Below, in pieces: positions 43,234-52,082 of a stretch of 64,000 nt of DNA (its first letter is position 1; every line of letters begins with the position of its first letter). Made by a program: the position numbers and the translations under genes. This DNA is from Neopararhizobium haloflavum (GTDB taxonomy: Bacteria; Pseudomonadota; Alphaproteobacteria; Rhizobiales; Rhizobiaceae). The notes under the pieces are model-generated. The model was not told the origin of the DNA and ran no database searches. It was given only the letters and a program-made list of their open reading frames with translations. The stretch spans positions 405,852 to 469,851 of the forward strand of contig NZ_NWUC01000003.1 in the NCBI RefSeq assembly GCF_002750855.1. Reading direction: 5' to 3'.

Positions 43234-43731
43234 CTGAAACGCGATCATATCGAGATCCTTTTGGAGTTCGTAGAACTCGCATGCGAGTGCGGCGATCTTG
43301 TCGGGCGTCACCGCGTTGAAGCGTTGCTGGGGCGGTTCTTTGCGGGGCTGCGCGTATTCGATGGCGAGAGGCTTTGCGTAGTAGCCAGCGCGCTCATTGC
43401 CAAACAGGCCGACGTCTATCGCATCGTGAATGGCGCGATGACGCTGCATACGAAGGTTGCTGAACCTATCCACTAGAGCGTTGGCGGATTGCCGAAGATC
43501 TGGCTGCGAGATCAGAGCAATGCGATCGCGGACAAATTGCCGACTCTCCCGGTTCCAATTTCGGAGTTCAGCCGCTGATACCTCGATGGCGAGGTTGTTG
43601 GGTGAGCCTTCAAACGGAATCACGGCGCAAAGGTTGATGAGGTTATTGTCTGCATAGGCTGCCTGCATCGCGAGGTGCCCGAGTGGTTCGATAAATGGAG
43701 CGCGGTACTCGTCAACGGGCGGTAGGTGCAT
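43219..43731 (-). CDS. Opposite-strand cargo gene (moron) of unknown function
   Basis: A 170-residue mainly helical protein (MHLPPVDEYRAPFIEPLGHL; later LVDRFSNLRMQRHRAIHDAI and ALACEFYELQKDLDMIAFQL). It is read against the late operon and its DNA looks less GC-rich than its neighbours. Start ATG 43731 has GGAAAG 3-8 nt upstream; a TTG at 43794 would add 21 residues. Its stop overlaps the HNH gene's end by 15 bp. A gene that can be expressed from the prophage independently of the late operon is implied. Confidence 0.72.
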   Translation of the reverse strand: MHLPPVDEYRAPFIEPLGHLAMQAAYADNNLINLCAVIPFEGSPNNLAIEVSAAELRNWNRESRQFVRDRIALISQPDLRQSANALVDRFSNLRMQRHRAIHDAIDVGLFGNERAGYYAKPLAIEYAQPRKEPPQQRFNAVTPDKIAALACEFYELQKDLDMIAFQLDRC

Positions 43732-43995
43732 CGGCTTTCCATCGTGGTTCTCGAGACTAGGACGAGTCTCGCCGAAATCAGGGGGGCGGGTCAAAAGTTC
43801 CCGAGGTCATCGCCGCTAGACCCCCGCCCCTCTCATTCAGGGGTTTTTTTTCGTCGCTCGGAATTTGACGATGACGGTTTGAGGCTCAGCGCTGGAGGCG
43901 GTGATCGGGACGCCTTTGTTCGCAGCGGTTGCCGATCGGGCAGTCGCCAAGACGGCCGGTGATCGGCCCATTATTTTTCGTTTCGAGGTTTACCC
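43732..43995. other. Non-coding region before terminase, possible cos region
   Basis: 264 bp between the opposite-strand gene and the small terminase gene. It holds a 7-bp inverted repeat CGAGACT/AGTCTCG (43752-43771), an imperfect GC-rich inverted pair GGGGGGCGGGTC (43780-43791) and GACCCCCGCCCC (near 43819-43830), and a strong terminator. In cos phages with this gene order the cohesive-end site commonly lies here; the cut site itself is not identifiable by eye. Confidence 0.4.
43827..43851 (+). terminator. Strong intrinsic terminator ahead of the terminase genes
   Basis: CCCCT and AGGGG form a stem around CTCATTC, followed by eight T residues. It stands in the path of late transcription, so it must be bypassed or the terminase genes must start from their own promoter. 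Confidence 0.85.
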
Positions 43996-44442
43996 ATGGA
44001 TCCGGCTTTCGATCTCCTGGGCGACCCGATCCCTGAGAACTTCGGGGGGCGGGGGCGCCCGCCACACATGCCGACGACGCAGAACCGCAACAAGGTCGTA
44101 CTGCTGCTCGCGCAGGGCTGGCCGAACGGCCGGATCGCCGACGCGCTCGGCATCACGGAGCCGACGCTGCGCAAGCACTATCGCCGAGAGCTGGCGGTGC
44201 GTGATGCGGCGCGTGACAAGGTCGAGGCGATCGGCCTGCTCACGCTCTGGGAACAGGGCCGGGCCGGTAACATGGCGGCGATGAAAGAATATTTCCGCCG
44301 CCATGACGCGATCATGGCCGAGGCCTTCGACCGCAGCGTGGCGCGCGAGACCGAAAAGGTTGGCAAGAAGGAGCGCCTCCGTCGTGAAGCGGAGAACCCG
44401 CCGGACGATTGGGAATCGGTAACGCCACGGATGGCACACTGA
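43996..44442 (+). CDS. Phage terminase small subunit (DNA-recognition)
   Basis: A 148-residue protein. N-terminal GGRGRPPHMPTTQNR precedes a helix-turn-helix (LLAQGWPNGRIADALGITEP, TLRKHYRRELAV) that should bind packaging-site DNA, followed by an oligomerisation helix and charged tail. Length and place directly before the large terminase support the call. Confidence 0.85.
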   Translation: MDPAFDLLGDPIPENFGGRGRPPHMPTTQNRNKVVLLLAQGWPNGRIADALGITEPTLRKHYRRELAVRDAARDKVEAIGLLTLWEQGRAGNMAAMKEYFRRHDAIMAEAFDRSVARETEKVGKKERLRREAENPPDDWESVTPRMAH

Positions 44443-44443
44443 C

Positions 44444-46150
44444 ATGGGCGATTTCGCCTGCCTTGACTGGTTTGAGAAGCTGAAATCCGGCCGGCCGCCG
44501 CTGCCGGACAATCTGCCGCTCGACCAGGAAGAGGCGCGGCTGGCGATCGAGGCGTTCAACAAGCTGCGCCTGCCGGACGTGCCCGGCAAGCCGCTCCTGC
44601 GGGACGTCGCTGGCGACTGGGCAAAGGATTTCGTCGGGGCGATCTTCGGCCTGGTCGATATGAGCGAGGATCGGTCCGTCATCGTCGACCGTAAGGCGCG
44701 CAAGTTCTTCCAGCTCGTCCCGAAGAAAAATTCGAAGACGACGAACGGCGCGGCGATCATGATGACGGCGATGATCCGCAATCGCCGGCCGAACGGCGAA
44801 TTCCTCCTTGTTGGTCCGACGCAGGCGACGGCCGAGCGGGCGTATGAGCAGGCCGAGGGTATGGTGAAGGCCGATCCGTATCTCACGAAACGGTTTCACC
44901 TGCGCGAGCACCTGAAGACAATTGAGGACCGGAACAACGGCGCGAAACTGCGCATCAGGTCTTTCGACAACAAGGTGATGACGGGGGCAAAGCCGGTCGG
45001 CGTCCTGGTCGACGAGCTGCACGAACTCGGCAAGATCGCCTACGCCTCCAAGGTGATGACGCAGATCGAGGGCGGCATCATCGCCAACACCGAAGGGTTC
45101 GTCATCATCATCACGACGCAATCCGACGAGCCGCCATGCGGCGTTTTCGAAGACGAATTGAAGCTGGCGCGCGCGGTGCGCGACGGCGAGTTCCTCGACA
45201 GCGAGACGCTGCCGATGATCTACGAGTTTCCGCGCGAGATGCAGGCCGACGAGGCGCAGCCCTGGGCGAACCCGGACAACTGGCCGATGGTGCTGCCGAA
45301 TGTCGGCAAGTCTATCACGGTCGAGCGCCTCCTGCCGAAATACCGTGAGGCGCGTGAAGCCGGAATCGAAAAGCTCTCGATCTGGGCGTCGCAGCATCTC
45401 AATGTCGAGATCGGCATTGCGCTGAACAAGGATCGCTGGGCCGGCACGATGTATTGGCCGGGCGCGACCGACGAGAAGCTGTCGCTCGACGCGATCATCG
45501 CGCGATCGGAAGTTGCGACGATCGGTATCGACGGCGGCGGCCTCGACGATCTCATGGCGCTGTCCGTCATTGGGCGTGAGAAGGGCAGCCGCCGATGGCT
45601 CCATTGGGCGCGTGCCTGGGCGCAGCCCGATGTCTTCGACCGGCGCAAGGAGATCGCCAGCAAGCTGCGTGATTTCGAGAAGGGTGGGGATCTGATCGTC
45701 TGCAAGGACACCGAACAGGACGTGATCGAGATCGCCGATATTTGCGAGCGACTGTTTCTCTGCGGATTGCTGCCGGAGAAAGCCGGGATCGGTCTCGATG
45801 CCTACGGCGTCGCCAGCATCCTGGACGCGCTCGACGAGCGTGAGATGGCGGGCGATCTCACTATGGCGGTGGCGCAGGGCTACAAACTGCAGACGGCCGT
45901 CAACACGCTGCCGCGCAAGCTGAAGGATCGCACCATGGTGCATTGCGGCCAGCCGCTCATGACCTGGGTGGTCGGCAACGCGAAAACCGAGCTGCGCGGA
46001 TCCAACTACCTGGTGACGAAGCAGGCCGCCGGCGCATCGAAGATCGACCCGCTCATGGCGACGTTCAACGCCGCCATGCTGATGTTTCTCAATCCTGTCG
46101 CTGCCGGTGGACCTTCGGTCTACGAGGAGCGCGGCATACTCATGGTGTAG
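44444..46150 (+). CDS. Phage terminase large subunit (packaging ATPase/nuclease)
   Basis: A 568-residue motor protein of the HK97-like Terminase_1 family. The ATPase has a deviant Walker A LVPKKNSKTT (91-100) and Walker B GVLVDELHEL with D190/E191. The C-terminal RNase H-like nuclease has the acidic strand IGIDGGGLDDLMAL (about 362 on), KDTEQD and GLDAYGV. It threads phage DNA into the prohead through the portal. The gene begins 1 bp after the small subunit's stop. Confidence 0.95.
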   Translation: MGDFACLDWFEKLKSGRPPLPDNLPLDQEEARLAIEAFNKLRLPDVPGKPLLRDVAGDWAKDFVGAIFGLVDMSEDRSVIVDRKARKFFQLVPKKNSKTTNGAAIMMTAMIRNRRPNGEFLLVGPTQATAERAYEQAEGMVKADPYLTKRFHLREHLKTIEDRNNGAKLRIRSFDNKVMTGAKPVGVLVDELHELGKIAYASKVMTQIEGGIIANTEGFVIIITTQSDEPPCGVFEDELKLARAVRDGEFLDSETLPMIYEFPREMQADEAQPWANPDNWPMVLPNVGKSITVERLLPKYREAREAGIEKLSIWASQHLNVEIGIALNKDRWAGTMYWPGATDEKLSLDAIIARSEVATIGIDGGGLDDLMALSVIGREKGSRRWLHWARAWAQPDVFDRRKEIASKLRDFEKGGDLIVCKDTEQDVIEIADICERLFLCGLLPEKAGIGLDAYGVASILDALDEREMAGDLTMAVAQGYKLQTAVNTLPRKLKDRTMVHCGQPLMTWVVGNAKTELRGSNYLVTKQAAGASKIDPLMATFNAAMLMFLNPVAAGGPSVYEERGILMV

Positions 46151-46153
46151 CGG

Positions 46154-47458
46154 ATGGGTTTTCTCGACATCTTGAGCCGATCGACGGCGCCGCAGCCGCG
46201 TGCGAGCCTGGTGCCGCAGGTGTCGCGAAACGATGCCGGTCCAGTTCGTGCCATGGTGGGCGACAGCCACGGCTTTCAGGGTCTCGACGATCCGCAGTTG
46301 CTCGAGTTCATCCGATCCGGCCACGGCGCAGCGACGGAAGCGGGGGTATCGGTCTCGGCTCGCACGGCCATGAAGAACACCACGGTGCTGCGGTGCGTGT
46401 CGCTGATCTCCTTCGCGATCGGCATGCTGCCGCTGCATCTCTATGACAAGGCAACCAAGCAAAAGGCTGATGATCACCCGCTCTTTCCGGTGCTGCACCG
46501 TCGACCGAATGCATGGCAGACCGCCTACGAGTTCCGCAGCCTGATGCAGCAGCGCGCCCTCGGCGCAAGCGGCGACGGAAATCGCGGAGACGCCTTCGCT
46601 CTGATCGTGCGCAGTGGGACGCGGATCACGCAGCTTGTGCCGCTTAAAACCGAGCATGTCACGCCGCGTCAGCGCGCCGACTGGTCGCTCGAATATGAAT
46701 ATCGTCGGCCGGATGGTGGGCGGACCGTTTTTGCGCAGCGCGACATCTTTCACCTGCGTTATGGCCTTTCGGAAGACGGCTTTTCGGGGCTGTCTCTGGT
46801 GCGCCAGGCGGCCGAGGCGATTGCGCTCGCCGTCCAGACCGAGAAAGCGGCCGCGCGCCTCTTCCGCAACGGCATGGTGGTTGGCGGCGCACTGAAGCAT
46901 AAGGGCAAGCTCTCACAGGAAGCCTATGAGCGCCTGAAATCCAGCATGGATGAGCGCGAAGGCGCTGCCAACGCGCACCGATGGCTCATCCTCGAGGAAG
47001 GCATGGAGATGGGCGATGGCGGCCAGTCCGGCCGCGACAGCCAGGCGATCGAGCAGCGAAAACACCAGATCGAAGATATCGCCCGCCCGTTCGGAGTACC
47101 GCGTCCGTTGCTCGGCGTCGATGACACGTCATGGGGATCGGGCATTGATGTCCTCGGCCAGTTCTTCGTCCGCTACGGCCTCAATCCATGGTTCGAGGCA
47201 TGGCAGCAGGCGATCGAGCGCTCTTTGCTGACGCCGGCCGAGGCGGATCGTTACGAGGCCAAGTTCAACGCCGGCGCGCTCCTGCGTGGCTCAATGACCG
47301 AACAGGCCAATTTCTTCGCCAAGGCACTCGGCGCCGGCGGGCATCAGCCATGGATGCATTACGAAGAGGTCCGCGACCTCGCCGAGCTGCCCAACCGCAG
47401 CGACATTCCCGGTCCGATGGGCCAGCAGCAGAACGGAGACGGCAATGAGCCTTCGTAA
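46154..47458 (+). CDS. Phage portal protein, HK97 family
   Basis: A 434-residue portal that forms the ring through which DNA enters the head. Recognisable stretches are RCVSLISFAIGMLPLHLYDK, NAWQTAYEFRSLMQQ, IFHLRYGLSEDGFSGLSLVR and DIARPFGVPRPLLGVDDTSW. The C-terminus is polar. It overlaps the protease gene by 14 bp. Confidence 0.95.
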   Translation: MGFLDILSRSTAPQPRASLVPQVSRNDAGPVRAMVGDSHGFQGLDDPQLLEFIRSGHGAATEAGVSVSARTAMKNTTVLRCVSLISFAIGMLPLHLYDKATKQKADDHPLFPVLHRRPNAWQTAYEFRSLMQQRALGASGDGNRGDAFALIVRSGTRITQLVPLKTEHVTPRQRADWSLEYEYRRPDGGRTVFAQRDIFHLRYGLSEDGFSGLSLVRQAAEAIALAVQTEKAAARLFRNGMVVGGALKHKGKLSQEAYERLKSSMDEREGAANAHRWLILEEGMEMGDGGQSGRDSQAIEQRKHQIEDIARPFGVPRPLLGVDDTSWGSGIDVLGQFFVRYGLNPWFEAWQQAIERSLLTPAEADRYEAKFNAGALLRGSMTEQANFFAKALGAGGHQPWMHYEEVRDLAELPNRSDIPGPMGQQQNGDGNEPS

Positions 47459-48290
47459 TCTCCCATCACTGAAGGCCGAGCGCCTGCCGGCCGTTTGCGC
47501 ATTCGAGCCGGATATCGAGGCGATCGAGCGCTGGGATCTTGGGCTGAAGGCGGAGCGCTCGCCGGAAAACACCATCACGATCCTCGATATGATCGGTGAA
47601 GATTTCTGGACGGGCGAGGGCGTGACCGCAAAACGGGTCTCCGCAGCGCTCCGCGCCATCGGCGATCAGGAAGTCTTCGTCGACATCAACTCGCCAGGTG
47701 GCGATTATTTCGAGGGCGTCGCGATCTACAACGCGCTGCGCGAGCACCCGAAAAAGGTCACTGTGCGCATTCTCGGCCTCGCCGCATCGGCCGCGTCGGT
47801 CATCGCCATGGCGGGCGACGAGATCCAGATCGGCAAGGCCGGCTTCATCATGGTGCACAACGCCTGGGTCGTTGCGATCGGCAACCGCCATGATCTCAAT
47901 GAAGCGGCAAAAACGATGGAGCCCTTCGACGACGCGATGGCAACCGTTTACGCCGAGCGCGCGGGCGTCAAGAAATCGAAGGCCGCCGAGTGGATGGACA
48001 ACGAGACCTGGTTCAACGGCGAGCAGGCCGTTGCCGAAGGTCTGGCCGACGCCTTCCTGCCGGCCGACATGATCGGCCAGGACACGGCGAAGGCCACGGA
48101 AGGCCGCCGCGTAAACGCGACGAGGCGCGTCGACGCGCTGCTGGCCAAGCAAGGAATCCCTCGGACAGAACGCCGTGCGCTTCTGTCCGAGGCGAAAGGG
48201 GGCACGCCTTGCGCTACCCCCACCGTCACGCACGACGCTGACGATCTCAGGGCTGCGATTACGCAGCTTCGATCAACGCTCCAAAACTAG
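47445..48290 (+). CDS. ClpP-like head maturation protease
   Basis: A 281-residue serine peptidase of the ClpP fold. FVDINSPGGDYFEGVAIYNA leads to the nucleophile S115 in LGLAASAASVIAM and the catalytic H138 in FIMVHNAW. Such proteases lie between portal and capsid genes in HK97-like phages and cut the capsid scaffold during maturation. A 70-residue disordered tail follows the domain. Confidence 0.92.
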   Translation: MSLRNLPSLKAERLPAVCAFEPDIEAIERWDLGLKAERSPENTITILDMIGEDFWTGEGVTAKRVSAALRAIGDQEVFVDINSPGGDYFEGVAIYNALREHPKKVTVRILGLAASAASVIAMAGDEIQIGKAGFIMVHNAWVVAIGNRHDLNEAAKTMEPFDDAMATVYAERAGVKKSKAAEWMDNETWFNGEQAVAEGLADAFLPADMIGQDTAKATEGRRVNATRRVDALLAKQGIPRTERRALLSEAKGGTPCATPTVTHDADDLRAAITQLRSTLQN

Positions 48291-48299
48291 GAGATATCC

Positions 48300-49673
48300 A
48301 TGAAAATGAACTGTATCGCGATCGCCTGTCTGGCGATTGCGGGCGCTGCCGCGTGCGTGACACTCTTCGGCGCCGAACCCGTATTTTCTGCAGAGTTCCT
48401 AGCGAATGAACTTCTGCAGACCTCCGCCGCCATGGGCGCCATGCTTCCCGGCCTGCCGCGTCCACGTGGCATCGTCGCCGTTCGCGCGGATGCGTCCGGC
48501 GACATCAAGGCGCTGCTCGGCGACCTCAACAAGGATTTCGAGACCTTCAAGGCCACCATGTCCGAAAAGGACAGGGAGATGGCGAAGAAGTTCGACGACG
48601 TCGTCACCACTGAAAAGCTGGAACGCGTCAACTCGAGCGTTTCGGAACTCCAGGCGGCGGTCGACCAGGCCAATGCGCAGCTGGCGGCCATGTCTGTCGG
48701 CGCCGGCGGTGAGCATGCCGTGAAGGACAAGGAATATACCGAGGCCTTCCGTGCCCATTTCAGCAAGGGCGAAGTGCAGGCGGCTCTCAACAAGGGCGCG
48801 GACGACGAGGGCGGTTATCTTGCCCCTGTCGAGTGGGATCGCACGATCACCGACGCGCTGGTCGAAGTCTCGCCCATGCGCCAGATTGCCCAGATCCAGA
48901 ACATCTCCACGGCCGGCTTCAAGAAGCTCTTCAACAACCGTGGGATGGGTTCCGGATGGGTCGGTGAAACGGCAGCTCGGCCGCAGACCAATACGCCGGA
49001 CTTCAGCTCTCTGACCTTCACGCCGGGTGAGATCTACGCCAACCCGGCGGCAACACAGCAGATGCTGGATGATGCCGAGGTCAACCTTGAGGCCTGGATG
49101 GCGGGCGAGGTCGAGACCGAATTCTCCTATCAGGAGGGTTTGGCTTTCGTTGCCGGCGATGGCGTCAACAAGCCACGCGGTTTCCTCACCTATGTAGATG
49201 CCGGCGCCAGCGACGGTCATCACCCGTGGGGCAATATCCCGACGATCGATGCTGCAGCTGCGGCGGCGATCGACCCCGACGAGCTGTTCGACATGATCTA
49301 TTCGCTGCCTGGCGAATACACGTCGGCAGCACGGTTCGTCATGAACCGTACCTCACAGGGCACCGTCCGTAAGCTGAAGGACGGGCAGGGCAACTATCTG
49401 TGGCAGCCATCTTTTGCGGCTGGCCAGCCGGCGACGCTCGCGGCCTATCCGATCACGGAAATGCCCGCGATGCCTGACGTTGCCGCCGGTGCGATCCCGA
49501 TCGCTTTCGGTGATTTTCGCCGCGGCTATCTGATCGTCGATCGCGTTGGCGTTCGCGTTCTCCGCGATCCTTACACGAACAAGCCATACGTCCACTTCTA
49601 CACCACGAAGCGGGTCGGCGGCGGCGTCCAGGATCCGACCGTGATGCGCCTCCTTAAGATGGCCGCCGTCTAA
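48300..49673 (+). CDS. Major capsid protein, HK97 gp5 family
   Basis: A 457-residue coat precursor. A coiled-coil scaffold part (about 70-135, LNKDFETFKATMSEKDREMA) precedes the HK97 fold, recognised by DEGGYLAPVEWDRTITDALV, GWVGETAARPQTNTPDFSSL, LAFVAGDGVNKPRGFLTYV and the C-terminal LIVDRVGVRVLRDPYTNKP. The first 31 residues (MKMNCIAIACLAIAGAAACV and onward) are hydrophobic and signal-peptide-like, which is unusual for a capsid protein. The ClpP-like protease would remove the scaffold. Confidence 0.94.
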   Translation: MKMNCIAIACLAIAGAAACVTLFGAEPVFSAEFLANELLQTSAAMGAMLPGLPRPRGIVAVRADASGDIKALLGDLNKDFETFKATMSEKDREMAKKFDDVVTTEKLERVNSSVSELQAAVDQANAQLAAMSVGAGGEHAVKDKEYTEAFRAHFSKGEVQAALNKGADDEGGYLAPVEWDRTITDALVEVSPMRQIAQIQNISTAGFKKLFNNRGMGSGWVGETAARPQTNTPDFSSLTFTPGEIYANPAATQQMLDDAEVNLEAWMAGEVETEFSYQEGLAFVAGDGVNKPRGFLTYVDAGASDGHHPWGNIPTIDAAAAAAIDPDELFDMIYSLPGEYTSAARFVMNRTSQGTVRKLKDGQGNYLWQPSFAAGQPATLAAYPITEMPAMPDVAAGAIPIAFGDFRRGYLIVDRVGVRVLRDPYTNKPYVHFYTTKRVGGGVQDPTVMRLLKMAAV

Positions 49674-49690
49674 AACCGGCGCACGACCAT

Positions 49691-49715
49691 GATGATGGCG
49701 ATCCTCGCCATCATC
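49691..49715 (+). terminator. Hairpin after the major capsid gene
   Basis: A perfect 11-bp stem, GATGATGGCGA with TCGCCATCATC, closes a 3-nt loop 17 bp after the capsid stop. Only a mixed C/T tract follows, so it may attenuate transcription or protect the capsid mRNA 3' end. Confidence 0.6.
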
Positions 49716-49740
49716 CTCATTTCAATCTGGAGACAAGACA

Positions 49741-50043
49741 ATGTCTGCGAAGAAAACGAGTGATACCGCAGCTGCCGCCGGTGCCGATCAGTCGCCAGCT
49801 CCGGCCACGGAAACCAATGAGGCAAGCGGCGCAATCATAGAGCCGCAGATCACGGAAGGTATCGACCTCGAGCATCCCGCGATCGACAACAATCCGCGTG
49901 CTCGCACATCGGCGGAACAGAACCGCCGCGACATGAACGACCCGCGCCGCCGCAAGCCGAACGCGCAGGACTTTGCCGGCAAGGGGCTCGACCCGACCCC
50001 CTACGGCCAGCCGAGCAAGTCGTCGAAGAAGCGTAAGAAGTAG
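49741..50043 (+). CDS. Small disordered phage protein after the capsid gene
   Basis: A 100-residue hydrophilic protein, Ala/Thr-rich at first (MSAKKTSDTAAAAGADQSPA) and strongly basic at the end (SKSSKKRKK). Position suggests a head accessory or decoration protein, but no fold is recognisable. Confidence 0.68.
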   Translation: MSAKKTSDTAAAAGADQSPAPATETNEASGAIIEPQITEGIDLEHPAIDNNPRARTSAEQNRRDMNDPRRRKPNAQDFAGKGLDPTPYGQPSKSSKKRKK

Positions 50044-50104
50044 CCGCTGCACGCAGCTATGGGCGCGTGGCGCAGGTCGCGCGCCCTTGTCGAAAGGTCT
50101 TTAC

Positions 50105-50743
50105 ATGCTTCGTCCTGTCCTCGTCACCCCGCCGGCGGTTCGGATCGTCTCTGTTGCCGACGTCAAGCTTCTGCCTGGCGTTGACGCTGATGACGTCCTG
50201 ATCGAGGGATTGATTGATGCGGCCATTGCCAAACTGGACGGCTGGACAGGTGTGCTCGGCCGGGCTTTGGCAGAGCAGACGTGGCGGCAGGATATTGAGC
50301 GGTTCGATCGGTGCATGGAACTGAAGCTCGGGCCGGTGCTGTCGATCGAAAAGGTCGCCTGGGTTGATCTGGTTGGCGACGAGACGGTCATCGATTCGTC
50401 GGCGTATCGCCATGTCATCGATGCGGGTGGCCGGGATTTTTTCCGCTTCGTTGACGCCTACGGTCCGCCTTCGGGCATCGACCGGAACAGTGTGCTCTCG
50501 GTGACCTATAAGGCCGGATATCCGACCGTCGAGGGTGTCTCGACCGTTCCGGCCCCGATCAAGACGGCGCTCCTTTTCACCGTAAAGGATATGCTCGCAG
50601 CGACGGCCGAGAATGGCGGCCTTCGGTCATTCGAGGTGCAGGACGCCTGGCGCGAGGACTACAGCAGCCCGCAGATCGTCAGCGAGAACACGCGGCGGAT
50701 CGTTGATAGCCTGCTCGCGCCGTACCGCAGGTACAGCCTATGA
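50105..50743 (+). CDS. Head-tail connector protein (phiE125 gp8/HK97 gp6-like)
   Basis: A 212-residue connector. LLPGVDADDVLIEGLIDAAI, LGRALAEQTWRQDIERFDRC and VTYKAGYPT are the hallmarks of the phage conserved family that docks below the portal. ATG 50105 follows a GC-rich hairpin (near 50059-50084). It overlaps the next gene by 4 bp. Confidence 0.85.
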   Translation: MLRPVLVTPPAVRIVSVADVKLLPGVDADDVLIEGLIDAAIAKLDGWTGVLGRALAEQTWRQDIERFDRCMELKLGPVLSIEKVAWVDLVGDETVIDSSAYRHVIDAGGRDFFRFVDAYGPPSGIDRNSVLSVTYKAGYPTVEGVSTVPAPIKTALLFTVKDMLAATAENGGLRSFEVQDAWREDYSSPQIVSENTRRIVDSLLAPYRRYSL

Positions 50744-51078
50744 GCGCGGGAAAGTATCGCAGTCTCTTTCGTCGGCGTGGCGAAGTGGTCGTTCTGCGAC
50801 GCATCGTTGCCAATCAGCCAGATCAGGATCTCGGGGCCGTGCATGCGCGGATCTCGGGCTACAAGGCCGAGGAAATCGCCGCTGGTATCGATGCCGGCGA
50901 ACGGCAGGTGATCCTGCTCGCCGAAGACGTCGCTTCGTTCGATCCGCCCGTTCGCAAGAATGATCGGCTGGCGCGTGCTGATGGGGCGGTCCTGACTATC
51001 GAATCCGTTGACGGCAGCACGCACATGGATGGGGATACGATCCTCGCCTATGTCTGCCGGGCGTCTGGGGCATCCTGA
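50740..51078 (+). CDS. Phage head-closure/neck protein
   Basis: A 112-residue beta-rich protein (YRSLFRRRGEVVVLRRIVAN, HARISGYKAEEIAAGIDAGE) in the place of a head-tail stopper. Sequence similarity is weak to the eye, and the call rests mainly on order and size. Confidence 0.65.
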   Translation: MSAGKYRSLFRRRGEVVVLRRIVANQPDQDLGAVHARISGYKAEEIAAGIDAGERQVILLAEDVASFDPPVRKNDRLARADGAVLTIESVDGSTHMDGDTILAYVCRASGAS

Positions 51079-51668
51079 TGAGCTGGGACCGCGACCCTGT
51101 CCTGACGTTCAACGATCTCGCGGAAGATCTGACCTCGCCGGAAGCGCGATCGGCGCGGCTTGCCAGGTTCGCCCGCGAAGCGATCGATGAGGCGCAGACA
51201 TTCAATCGCAGCGCGACCGGCCGCGACGTGCCGTATGAGGTTACCGTCGACCGCCAGAAGGGCAAGCCGATCGACCAAGTCGCGCCGGATGGTGTCGTCA
51301 TCGCCGAATTCGAGCTGATCGGCGCGGTCATCGAATGGATCGGCGACGAGCTGCTCAAGGCTTCGCCGATCCTGACCGGGCGGTTCATGCGCAGCCATCT
51401 GCTCTTTGTCGATGGGGTCGAGCATACGCCCGGCGCTGCGCTGCCGAACGGCGCGGCGGAATTCGTCTTTGTCAACAGCCAGCCTTACGCCCGGAAGATC
51501 GAGCGCGGCCAGTCAGCGCAGGCGCCGGACGGCGTCTATGAGGTTATCGCCGCCATCGCGAAAAAGCGCTTCGGCAACCAGGCGCAGATCCGTTTCTCCT
51601 TCCGCTCTATCAGCGGGTCGAAAGCCTCGGCCGACCGGCAGCCGGCGATCATCGTGAGGGCGCGATAG
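51078..51668 (+). CDS. Phage neck/tail-completion protein
   Basis: A 196-residue protein with LLKASPILTGRFMRSHLLFV and VNSQPYARKIERGQS, the pattern of gp10/tail-completion proteins. It sits between connector and tail-terminator genes. Starts at the stop of the gene before. Confidence 0.72.
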   Translation: MSWDRDPVLTFNDLAEDLTSPEARSARLARFAREAIDEAQTFNRSATGRDVPYEVTVDRQKGKPIDQVAPDGVVIAEFELIGAVIEWIGDELLKASPILTGRFMRSHLLFVDGVEHTPGAALPNGAAEFVFVNSQPYARKIERGQSAQAPDGVYEVIAAIAKKRFGNQAQIRFSFRSISGSKASADRQPAIIVRAR

Positions 51669-52082
51669 ATGGCGCATTTTAATGTCGTGCAGGCTGTCGA
51701 GGCACGGTTGGAGGCGGGCTTCAATCAATGTCCGATCGCGATCGAGAACGACGGCGATCAGACGGTTCCGGATACCGATACCGCATTCGTGATGGTGCAG
51801 TTTCCCTGGTCGACCTCCGAATGGGAGACGATCGAAGGTGCTGGCGGTTGCGACTTCCTCGAGGAAGGCGGCATTCGTTTCGTGCTCGCCGTTCCGGCTG
51901 GACGCGGCACGCATCGCTATCGGCCCTGGCTCGACGACATCGCCACGCTTTTCCGGGGCCAAGCTTTTGGCGGCGTGCAGACATTCGCGCCGACTTCGCC
52001 GACGAGCGACGATCGCAATGACGGGGCTGGCTATTACCGGCTCTCGATCGTCGTTCCCTATCAGTATCTGATCCAAGGATGA
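51669..52082 (+). CDS. Phage tail terminator-like protein (DUF4128)
   Basis: A 137-residue protein with FVMVQFPWSTSEWETIEGAG, ATLFRGQAFGGVQTFAP and a conserved C-terminal YYRLSIVVPYQYL. This matches the DUF4128/gpU-like tail terminator fold that caps the tail tube at the neck. Confidence 0.75.
   Translation: MAHFNVVQAVEARLEAGFNQCPIAIENDGDQTVPDTDTAFVMVQFPWSTSEWETIEGAGGCDFLEEGGIRFVLAVPAGRGTHRYRPWLDDIATLFRGQAFGGVQTFAPTSPTSDDRNDGAGYYRLSIVVPYQYLIQG

Noticed and set aside
44312-46900. An antisense frame of over 800 codons across terminase and portal genes
   Set aside because: It spans two real phage genes in a fixed phase and shows only composition-driven openness.
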